Source of the DNA: Halobacteriovorax sp.
GTDB taxonomy: Bacteria; Bdellovibrionota; Bacteriovoracia; Bacteriovoracales; Bacteriovoracaceae
NCBI GenBank assembly: GCA_002686115.1
Contig: NZAF01000126.1
Coordinates: forward strand, 1 to 7,500
Reading direction: 5' to 3'
DNA: 7,500 bases
This document shows positions 1 through 6,122 of this stretch, one piece after another. Made by a program: the position numbers and the translations under genes. Numbering within the stretch: position 1 is the stretch's first letter; each line of letters begins with the position of its first letter. Below the pieces are notes generated by a model that saw only the letters and a list, made by a program, of their open reading frames with translations, made no database searches and was not told the origin of the DNA.

Positions 1-358
1 CGGGACAGAGGCTCCTAGTGTTCGTTCAACTGATATGCCACATAAGAAAGATCCTTTAAATCTTACGGCCAATATCGATACTCAAGGTATCGTTTTGACT
101 ACGGGGCTTAATGATAAAGTGTATAGAAAAATTGCAATGACTGAAGTTGATGACAAAAAACAATATGATGTTGAAAAATTTAAAAAAACACTGTCTGAAA
201 TAAAAAGTAAGCACGTGAAAGAGACGTCAATTGTTTTTAATCCTAATAAAAAAGTTAAGTTTGAAGATATTGTTGCCCTGATGGATGCAGCTCGAGGAGA
301 TGAGTCGATAGGGAAGAAGTTGTTTTCAGAAGTTGCTTTTACACCGGTGGTGGAATAA
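1..358 (+). CDS. ExbD/TolR-family stator protein, C-terminal part (5' end outside window)
   Basis: The reading frame is open from the left edge (first full codon at position 2), so the gene starts upstream and the ATG at 35 is internal. What remains is about 118 residues of periplasmic domain; the N-terminal membrane helix with the proton-carrying Asp is not in the window. Family features are an LTANIDTQG strand near the start, a helix of the KFKKTLSEIKSK type, then VFNPNKKVKFEDIVALMDAAR, which matches the ExbD/TolR pattern of a strand followed by the 'v.ye.iv.vmd.a' helix, and a final LFSEVAF strand. ExbD/TolR proteins act as dimeric stator cores inside a pentameric TolQ/ExbB/MotA-like ring and convert proton flow into movement. 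The stop codon shares one base with the next ATG (TAATG), so the two ExbD-like genes are probably translationally coupled. It is comparable to AglQ or AglS of Myxococcus; I cannot say which. The TolQ-like partner is expected upstream. Confidence 0.87.
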   Translation, partial: GTEAPSVRSTDMPHKKDPLNLTANIDTQGIVLTTGLNDKVYRKIAMTEVDDKKQYDVEKFKKTLSEIKSKHVKETSIVFNPNKKVKFEDIVALMDAARGDESIGKKLFSEVAFTPVVE

Positions 359-849
359 TGAAATTACGTTCACGTAGACGTTCAAAAGAAGCTCTCGACT
401 TAGATATCACTTCACTTCTTGATATCTTAGTTATTCTATTAGTATTTTTACTAAATAGTTATAGTGCATCTGAGTTTAAATTTGAACCTGTGTCAAATAT
501 TGAGCTTGCGCCTTCTTCTTCACAAAAGATGGGGCTCTTAGTTCCAACGATTCAAGTAAATAAGGATAAAGATGTTTATCTAGATAACAAAAAAGTAGGA
601 ACTCTAAAAAGAGGGATTGCTTCAGTTAGCAAGTTAGAATCGAAACTGACCGAGATAAAAAAGCAGAATGAGGAAAGCTTGAGTCAGATTACAGATAAAG
701 CAATGCTTGCAGATAGAAAAAAGAAATTAGAGATGGTTAACATCGTGATGGACAAGAGTCTCTCTTATGGTGATTTAGACCGTATTATGACAATGGCAGG
801 AAATAGTGGTCATACAAAATTTAAATTTATTGTCCAGACAGCTTATTAA
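358..849 (+). CDS. ExbD/TolR-family proton-channel stator protein (second, AglQ/AglS-like)
   Basis: Complete 163-residue protein. A basic cytoplasmic N-terminus (residues 3-10, RSRRR) is followed by one membrane helix at about 15-34 of the form LDITSLLDILVILLVFLL. This is the ExbD/TolR signature, and Asp22 sits where the essential protonatable Asp of TolR/ExbD lies. The rest should be periplasmic: a strand region (VPTIQVNKDKDVYLDNKKV, about 61-79), a charged Lys/Glu-rich helix (about 91-125) and the closing MDKSLSYGDLDRIMTMAG helix plus FKFIVQT strand. It is somewhat longer than a usual ExbD (about 140), mostly because of the charged helix. The start is fixed by the TAATG overlap with the preceding gene, with GGTGGA just upstream as a possible ribosome site. 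Two tandem ExbD-like subunits next to TPR/FHA genes fit the heteromeric AglQ/AglS stator of the Myxococcus gliding motor rather than ordinary Tol-Pal or Ton systems. The family call is firm; the Agl assignment rests on neighbours. Confidence 0.92.
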   Translation: MKLRSRRRSKEALDLDITSLLDILVILLVFLLNSYSASEFKFEPVSNIELAPSSSQKMGLLVPTIQVNKDKDVYLDNKKVGTLKRGIASVSKLESKLTEIKKQNEESLSQITDKAMLADRKKKLEMVNIVMDKSLSYGDLDRIMTMAGNSGHTKFKFIVQTAY

Positions 850-852
850 ATT

Positions 853-3660
853 ATGAAAAATAACTTATTGATAATCCTATTTATTTTTACTCTAGGCTTG
901 AATGTTCAAGCAGAGAAAAAGCCGCGTAAAAAGTGGAAGGATGTACATAAGTTACTGCTAGAAGAAAAGAAAACAATTAGAAGACTTGGTGCTAGAGGAA
1001 TTATCTATAAGCATAGAATTTTTGAAATTGATAATGAACTGATGAAAATTATCAAAGACAAAGAGCATAAGAGATTTTTTGCATTAGCAAAGCAGGGAAA
1101 GCTTAAGGGATCAAAAGAGAGTTATTATCAAAACTCAAAGAAGTTATACCAAAATAATAAAAGACTTGGTCTTGAGCTTATTAAACGTTATCCAAATTAT
1201 GAGAGAATCGCAGAGATTTATTTTTCGCTTGCTTTAAATGAGCGTGATTATAATCAGTCAAAAGACTCTGAGTATTTTTTACAATCAGCTAGAAGAACAA
1301 ATAAGAATAGAAATGAAAGACTAAAGTATAAGATATATGTTGAATTATCTGAATACTACTATAATAAAAAAGAATATACTTTAGCGGCAAAGTACTATAA
1401 AGACGTCATTAAAAATAAAGATGATAAATGGCATACAAAACATTTATATAATTATGCATGGTGTATCTTTAAGCAAAAAGAATATGCAAGATCTATCGAA
1501 TTATTAAACTTGGCACTTGATCTCGGAAAAAAACCTGAATATTTAGAAGTTACTGAGCAAATTTATGAAGCTGCAGTTTCTTTCTATGTATTTTCAAAAA
1601 ATATTCTTCCAGGTATTAACTTCTTTAAGAAGAATAAAGGAAATGAATATTACTGGCTTCATAAATTTTCTAAAAAGGCAGCAGAGAAGGGGTTTTATCA
1701 AGAAAGTTTAAAAGTGATGGCCGAAGCTTTAAAGTTTGCCAATGATGAACAGAAGAATGAGCTCTTTTTAAGTAAGGTTATCATTGCAAGAAATAATAAA
1801 GATATGAAGCAATATGATGCGACGATAAAAGAATTAGAGCAAAGAAGTGCATCATTAAAGAAAGAAGAAAGAGAGCAGTTAGTTGCAGAAGTTTTAAACT
1901 TTGCAGGCCTTATGCAAAGAAAACTCAGACAATCTCATAATAAAGTGACTGGTAAATTTAGTGAGCCTATTTTAAATAAAACCTTAGGATATTTTGAAAC
2001 TCTTATCAAAGTAGATCAAGCTAAAAAAGATGAATACCGTTATTTTCAAGGTGAAACCCTTTTTGGAGTTAACGAGTTTGCAAGGGCCAGTAAGTATTAT
2101 CTTAGTGGTTTAAAGACTAATCTTAAGAAAAAGTCGGACAAGAAGGATAAAGAACTACAAGAGAAACTGTTCAATTCTATGTTCTCTCTTTTGACATCAC
2201 CAGATATTCCTAAGAAGCAAAGAGATAAGTATGCATTCTATACTTACGGTCAGTATTTGACAGTACATCCTAATGACAATAAATCGATGAAGGTCTATAG
2301 AGCTCTTTTTGACCTAAGTGTAGAGTATAAGAAGTTTAATTATGGTTTTAATACTTTAACTTCATTTGTTAAAAATCATAGAAGTCTAATCTCTGAGCAT
2401 AAGAAAATGTTCTTCTATCTTTTTGATCAAGGTATTCAAAGTAAAAAACCTGATTTCTTAGCAGGGCTTGTTACAAAAATGGATGGACTAAAACTTGGTA
2501 TTAGTAAGTTTGAGAAAGAAACTGCCATTCAAAATTTAGGATCACTTGTGTTTCATGAGATTGAAAGTAAAGAGAATAAGGCCAAGACAAATGAACTTAT
2601 CGCAGATTATTCAAAGCTTTATAATAATAAACTTTATCCTGCGACAATTAGGGCCAATAGTTCATTAAAGCTAGCACACTTCTTAGCTGATAACTTTAGA
2701 ACTGAAGAAAGTTATGATTGGGTTGAAAAGTCTATTAATCTTTATAGTGATAAAGAGAAGAAAAGTAGAATGGAAGTTTATAATAACTTCTCATATCTCT
2801 TTGTAGAGCTTCAAGATTTTGAAAGTTCAATGAAGATGATTAATTTGTATACCTCAAAGTTTTGCTCTGAGCCTAATAATAAACTAAATGAGCTTGTGAT
2901 TTTAAAAATGAATGTTTCTCAAGTTTTAGGGAATGAGCTAGGTTTCTATAAGAATCTTAGAAAGCTTTATAGTTGTGGTCTTAAAGTTGAAAAAGCTCAT
3001 GAGATGAAAAAAGTTATTGTCTCATCTTTGATGGATACAATGAAAATTGAAAAACTATATGACCTAGTGAGTGAGAATAATGATGCTATCGACAATAACG
3101 TAGTAAATTACTTTTATCAAAACTATTGGAGAGATATCGCAAAATCGACAAGTTACAAGGCTCTTCAAAAGATGTCTAAAGTTAATTCTCTAGCATTTAA
3201 GAAAATTGGTCAAATTGTCGAATATAAGAAGATGTTAAGCAAATTGGAAAAAGCTAAATTTACAAATTTATCAGAAGTTATCACGAAAGATAATTTTGAA
3301 TCCAAACTAGCAGAATATATCGGAAAAAGTATTGAAAGTAGTGCTTTACTTATTAATGATGTAACTTCAAAGATTGTAAACTTTCATGATGTAGCTAAAG
3401 TTAATTTATTAAAGTCCCTACACTTAAAATTAAACGAAAATATTGCGATATTCGATGCCTTTAAAATTGAAGAACTTGATAGTGAGACGATGAAAATTGT
3501 TAAAGGTGAAGTTGATGCTGTTGCAAAGGATCTTAGAGTACAGTCAGAATCTATTGCGCAGAAAGTTGGTTCTATCAAATCAACTAGTGTTGAAGCAGTA
3601 TCAAAAGTAGATAATTTAAAACTATATAAAGCAGACATGAATCAAGGAGTATCAATATGA
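853..3660 (+). CDS. Large secreted TPR protein, GltD/AgmU-like
   Basis: 935 residues. A signal peptide is clear: MKNN, a hydrophobic stretch at 5-16 and a likely signal-peptidase I site after VQA (residue 20), so the protein should be periplasmic. The mature part is almost entirely helical. TPR-like helix pairs are visible at about 114-148, 159-190 (YVELSEYYYNKKEYTLAAKYY), 196-228 (LYNYAWCIFKQKEYARSIELL) and 394-426 (YRYFQGETLFGVNEFARASKYY), with more degenerate repeats likely up to about 700. The last 140 residues lack obvious TPRs and look like amphipathic or coiled-coil helix. Three Cys (204, 671, 708). No catalytic motif seen. The start lies 3 bases after the previous stop and has no convincing Shine-Dalgarno, which suggests reinitiation. 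Position, size, export and TPR content resemble GltD/AgmU of the Myxococcus Glt complex, a periplasmic scaffold. Sequence divergence is high, so the equivalence is inferred from context; a generic TPR scaffold is the safe call. Confidence 0.85.
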   Translation: MKNNLLIILFIFTLGLNVQAEKKPRKKWKDVHKLLLEEKKTIRRLGARGIIYKHRIFEIDNELMKIIKDKEHKRFFALAKQGKLKGSKESYYQNSKKLYQNNKRLGLELIKRYPNYERIAEIYFSLALNERDYNQSKDSEYFLQSARRTNKNRNERLKYKIYVELSEYYYNKKEYTLAAKYYKDVIKNKDDKWHTKHLYNYAWCIFKQKEYARSIELLNLALDLGKKPEYLEVTEQIYEAAVSFYVFSKNILPGINFFKKNKGNEYYWLHKFSKKAAEKGFYQESLKVMAEALKFANDEQKNELFLSKVIIARNNKDMKQYDATIKELEQRSASLKKEEREQLVAEVLNFAGLMQRKLRQSHNKVTGKFSEPILNKTLGYFETLIKVDQAKKDEYRYFQGETLFGVNEFARASKYYLSGLKTNLKKKSDKKDKELQEKLFNSMFSLLTSPDIPKKQRDKYAFYTYGQYLTVHPNDNKSMKVYRALFDLSVEYKKFNYGFNTLTSFVKNHRSLISEHKKMFFYLFDQGIQSKKPDFLAGLVTKMDGLKLGISKFEKETAIQNLGSLVFHEIESKENKAKTNELIADYSKLYNNKLYPATIRANSSLKLAHFLADNFRTEESYDWVEKSINLYSDKEKKSRMEVYNNFSYLFVELQDFESSMKMINLYTSKFCSEPNNKLNELVILKMNVSQVLGNELGFYKNLRKLYSCGLKVEKAHEMKKVIVSSLMDTMKIEKLYDLVSENNDAIDNNVVNYFYQNYWRDIAKSTSYKALQKMSKVNSLAFKKIGQIVEYKKMLSKLEKAKFTNLSEVITKDNFESKLAEYIGKSIESSALLINDVTSKIVNFHDVAKVNLLKSLHLKLNENIAIFDAFKIEELDSETMKIVKGEVDAVAKDLRVQSESIAQKVGSIKSTSVEAVSKVDNLKLYKADMNQGVSI
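3644..3649 (+). promoter_or_regulatory. Shine-Dalgarno site for the TPR lipoprotein gene
   Basis: AAGGAG ends 7 bases before the ATG at 3657 and lies inside the last codons of the preceding gene. It is the best ribosome site in the operon and fixes the start, despite the 4-base ATGA overlap. It suggests the lipoprotein may be made at a higher rate than the preceding large TPR protein. Confidence 0.75.
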
Positions 3661-4259
3661 AATATATGATGACCTTGATGCTAGTTCTTATTGTTTCTTG
3701 TTCTAGTACAATAAAGCCAAAAGAAGTAAAACTTGGTGTTACGGACGCTATCACAAAGTCATCAAGTGATTTCTTTTCTCCTGGAGAATTACTTTATTTA
3801 GGTAATGAATTAAGTGTTCTATGTAAACAGGGCGATGAAAAAAAAGCGAAAGCCTTAATTCATAAAGGACATAAGAAAAATAGAACAAAGGCAATGTATT
3901 GGAATAAAGTTGCTAGTTGTTACATGGATCTTAAAGAAAATGAGAAGGCCATGTATTACTATAATTTCGCACTTATGCTATCAAAAAATGAGAAAGAAAA
4001 AGATGCGATAAATAATAATAAAGCTCTTCTTTACATCAGAATGGGAAATGTAGAGAAAGGATATTTGATTTTAAATGAACTCAAGAGAAGTAGTGAAGTA
4101 TTGGTGCACGTAAACAGAGCGCTACTCTCTAAGGAAATTGGCCACGATAAAGTTTCAAAGTCTGCTTTTGAAGCAGCTAAAAGATTCGCTCCTAAAGATA
4201 GGAATATCGAGTCTCTAAGTGAAACGTTACAAAGAGATGTGGCCTCGGTTAAAGATTAG
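3657..4259 (+). CDS. TPR-containing outer-membrane lipoprotein, GltE/AglT-like
   Basis: 200 residues. The N-terminus is a lipoprotein signal: MKYMM, a hydrophobic stretch, then a lipobox ending I-V-S-Cys15. Residues after the Cys are Ser-Ser, with no Asp at +2, so Lol sorting to the outer membrane is expected (an E. coli-derived rule, applied here by inference). Residues 40-185 are helical with TPR pairs at about 79-110 (YWNKVASCYMDLKENEKAMYYY), 113-146 (NNNKALLYIRMGNVEKGYLIL) and a weaker third at about 147-180. The start follows AAGGAG at 3644-3649 and overlaps the previous stop (ATGA). A small TPR lipoprotein directly after a large secreted TPR protein and before an FHA/tail protein is the arrangement of GltE/AglT in the Myxococcus Glt cluster, where AglT is needed for adventurous motility. 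It could anchor the large TPR protein to the outer membrane. Lipoprotein and TPR calls are strong; the named equivalence is contextual. Confidence 0.88.
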   Translation: MKYMMTLMLVLIVSCSSTIKPKEVKLGVTDAITKSSSDFFSPGELLYLGNELSVLCKQGDEKKAKALIHKGHKKNRTKAMYWNKVASCYMDLKENEKAMYYYNFALMLSKNEKEKDAINNNKALLYIRMGNVEKGYLILNELKRSSEVLVHVNRALLSKEIGHDKVSKSAFEAAKRFAPKDRNIESLSETLQRDVASVKD

Positions 4260-4260
4260 G
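4258..4260 (+). promoter_or_regulatory. Short Shine-Dalgarno (AGG) deciding the start of the FHA gene
   Basis: AGG overlaps the TAG stop of the lipoprotein gene. It lies 3 bases before the ATG at 4264 and 6 bases before the adjacent in-frame ATG at 4267. The second spacing is the better one, so initiation may really occur at 4267, one codon downstream. The GTG at 4219, also in frame, has no such site and would overlap the preceding gene by 41 bases. Confidence 0.45.
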
Positions 4261-4263
4261 TGC

Positions 4264-6120
4264 ATGATGAAATCCAAGAAAATGATAAAGGGATTTCAAT
4301 TAAAGTCTTTTGATGTTTCATTTGATGATATCATCATAGACAAGAACAAGATTCTTATCGGCCATGATGAGTCGTGTGATCTTATGATTGATGATAACTC
4401 TATATCATCATATCACGCGATGATTGTGAATTTAGATGATGGGGTATTACTCGTTGATCTAGAGAGTACAAATGGTACATACATAAACGGTGAAAAAATC
4501 CAAAGAACCTTCGTGTCTGAAGGTGATCATATTAAATTAGGAAATATAGATTATCGTCTAGATGAGGCGATGGTTGAAAAAATCGTTAATCTTGATGAAA
4601 GAGTCGTCGCGGTAAACAATACTCAGGATGTACAGCCTGTTGTTGTTCCTGAAAAAACGGGACTCGTTCTTATAGATGATGAGTACTGCGATATCGTTTT
4701 TGATGAGGTCGAAGTTTCTCCTCTTTCAGATGAGAACCATTTTAATGTAGACTTCAGTGACTATGTTGATCCATTTGAAGCTCAAGAAGATGTAACGAGT
4801 GTTAAAGATCAAAAAGAAAAACTTGCTATTGAGATTTCTACTTTGAATTGCGGAACAATAATTGACTTTGATATTGAAAAGGTATCATCAACGAGAAAGC
4901 TAAATAAGCTTTTAAGTCATCATATGAAATCTGTCTTTGGAGATGATGTTAAGGCATCTTTATCAAACGCAGGTGGAAAGTTTTTAGTAAGCTTACCTAA
5001 TGATTTAAATAAGAGAAATATTAGTAAAGATGAAGATTTAAATAGTGATACGATTGCACTAGCAGTTGATGAGACTATCTCAGTATTTAATGGTGCAAAT
5101 GAAGTAACATTAAAGCTTGTAAACCTAACTGAAAAAGTTGTGGCAGATAAGTTTTTTACTGTAGAGAAAGACCTTTATAAAGAAGGTGGTAAAGTTCTTG
5201 GTGCTGTTTTAAGTATTGCTTTATTGCTATTACTCGTCGATACAAATTTACCAAAGCCTGAAAAGAAAAAAGAATTTGTTATTTATAAAAAGGCGATACC
5301 TGCTAAAGAAGTAACACAAAAATCAAGCGAAGATGTTGCTAAGAAAGATGTTGATAATGGTAGCGCTCAAAAAGATGATAAGGTCATTAAGAAGGCTGTC
5401 GCTAAGAATGATCCTGAGCCAGTAAAGAAAAAAATTAAACCTAAGAAAGTTAAGAAAGTTGCAAAGGTTAAACCTAAAAAGGTTGTTAAGCCTAAGAAGG
5501 TTGTTAAAAAAGTGCGAAAGGTTGTTAAGAGTAAGCCTAAACCTAAGTTTAAGCTAAAGCTTAGAAAGTCATTAAAAGGGATGCTTGCAAAAACAGATGT
5601 TTCTAAAATTACATCAAAAGTTTCAGCAACCACAGCAACTGCTAGCGAAAGTACACAGGTGGGTAAACTAGCTTCTAGTAGTGGACTTAAGACGATGTCT
5701 AATTTAGGCTCAGGAACAAACTTGGCTGGAAATTATGATAAGTCAAAAGGAATTAGAGGATTGGCTTCTAAAAGAGGTGTTGAAATGGCCAATACGTCAA
5801 GAAAGACAGTCGTTCTTGGTTCAATGGATCCGGAGTTGTTAAGAAAGATTTTAAGAGAATACCTTCCTCAATTCAGACACTGCTATCAAGGAGAACTTGA
5901 TAAGAAAGATTCATCTCAAGGAACAGTTGATCTAAGCTTTAGAATTAATGGAGCCGGTCGTGTTAGCACTGTGAAAGTAGGTGGGAGTAATTTTTCTAAG
6001 GGTACTGTTAATTGTATAGGGTCTGTATTAAAGCTGATTCAGTTTCCAAAGCCTAAGGGGGGAGGTGTTGTTGATGTTAAGCAACCACTTAACTTTTCAT
6101 CATCTAAGAATCGTATCTAA
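4264..6120 (+). CDS. FHA domain - TM - Lys-rich linker - AgmX/PglI C-terminal domain protein (GltG/PglI-like)
   Basis: 618 residues counted from the ATG at 4264 (617 if 4267 is used). Residues about 15-97 are an FHA domain: LIGHDESCDL, SSYHA (Ser48, His51), then STNGTYING (Asn70-Gly71-Thr72). The usual Arg after the first Gly is His34. Residues about 100-308 are acidic and probably cytoplasmic, with a possible small beta domain at about 188-300 that I cannot name. One membrane helix lies at about 309-326 (VLGAVLSIALLLLLV). It is followed by a long periplasmic linker with an extremely Lys/Pro/Val-rich core at 388-435 and a Ser/Thr/Gly-rich stretch. The C-terminus (about 517-613) is the AgmX/PglI tail: helix around HCYQGEL, GTVDLSFRINGAGRVSTVKV, CIGSVLKLIQFPKPKGGG and a final QPLNF. 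Cys540 and Cys584 are the only Cys beyond the membrane and match the conserved pair of this family. The architecture is TonB-like and equals GltG/PglI of Myxococcus: it should link the stator motor and a cytoplasmic signal to outer-membrane partners. Confidence 0.9.
   Translation: MMKSKKMIKGFQLKSFDVSFDDIIIDKNKILIGHDESCDLMIDDNSISSYHAMIVNLDDGVLLVDLESTNGTYINGEKIQRTFVSEGDHIKLGNIDYRLDEAMVEKIVNLDERVVAVNNTQDVQPVVVPEKTGLVLIDDEYCDIVFDEVEVSPLSDENHFNVDFSDYVDPFEAQEDVTSVKDQKEKLAIEISTLNCGTIIDFDIEKVSSTRKLNKLLSHHMKSVFGDDVKASLSNAGGKFLVSLPNDLNKRNISKDEDLNSDTIALAVDETISVFNGANEVTLKLVNLTEKVVADKFFTVEKDLYKEGGKVLGAVLSIALLLLLVDTNLPKPEKKKEFVIYKKAIPAKEVTQKSSEDVAKKDVDNGSAQKDDKVIKKAVAKNDPEPVKKKIKPKKVKKVAKVKPKKVVKPKKVVKKVRKVVKSKPKPKFKLKLRKSLKGMLAKTDVSKITSKVSATTATASESTQVGKLASSSGLKTMSNLGSGTNLAGNYDKSKGIRGLASKRGVEMANTSRKTVVLGSMDPELLRKILREYLPQFRHCYQGELDKKDSSQGTVDLSFRINGAGRVSTVKVGGSNFSKGTVNCIGSVLKLIQFPKPKGGGVVDVKQPLNFSSSKNRI
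5473..5529 (+). repeat. 18-bp tandem repeat encoding PKKVVK within the Lys-rich linker
   Basis: Two 18-base units (5473-5490 and 5491-5508) differ at two third-codon positions (AAA/AAG) and both encode PKKVVK. After one extra AAA codon, a decayed third unit (5512-5529) encodes VRKVVK. The surrounding 5425-5568 is low complexity with many AAG/AAA/GTT/CCT codons. The repeat probably arose by slippage inside the linker and changes linker length in whole codons. Confidence 0.75.
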
Positions 6121-6122
6121 AT

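Larger units (their letters stand above)
1..6120 (+). other. Agl-Glt-like envelope motor operon
   Basis: Five same-strand genes are joined by a 1-base overlap (358), a 3-base gap (850-852), a 4-base overlap (3657-3660) and a 4-base gap (4260-4263). There is no internal promoter-sized space, so they should be one transcript that begins upstream of the window. Compartments inferred from the proteins run from the cytoplasm (FHA) through the inner membrane (two stators, FHA-protein helix) and periplasm (large TPR, Lys-rich linker, tail domain) to the outer membrane (TPR lipoprotein). This covers a whole trans-envelope path. Confidence 0.82.

Noticed and set aside
35..37. ATG as start of the first gene
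   Set aside because: The frame is open to the window edge and an ExbD protein starting here would lack its essential membrane helix.
3384..3638. Minus-strand open frame of 84 codons
   Set aside because: It lies fully inside the large TPR gene, has Ser/Thr-rich composition typical of an antisense shadow, and shows no recognisable domain.
4219..4263. GTG start giving 15 more residues to the FHA protein
   Set aside because: It would overlap the lipoprotein gene by 41 bases, has no Shine-Dalgarno, and the extra residues are not part of the FHA fold.
4663..4716. Second FHA domain suggested by LIDDEYCDIVFDE resembling LIGHDESCDLMIDD
   Set aside because: No following Ser-x-x-His or Asn-Gly-Thr motif is present, so the likeness is probably chance or simple acidic composition.
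5367..5633. Minus-strand open frame of 88 codons opposite the Lys-rich linker
   Set aside because: It is the antisense of AAG/AAA-rich repeats, which yields Leu/Phe/Thr-rich false membrane protein sequence.
6076..6097. Hairpin GTTAAG/CTTAAC followed by TTTT as a terminator
   Set aside because: The stem is only 6 pairs and AT-rich, and it sits before the stop codon of the FHA gene, where termination would truncate the message.
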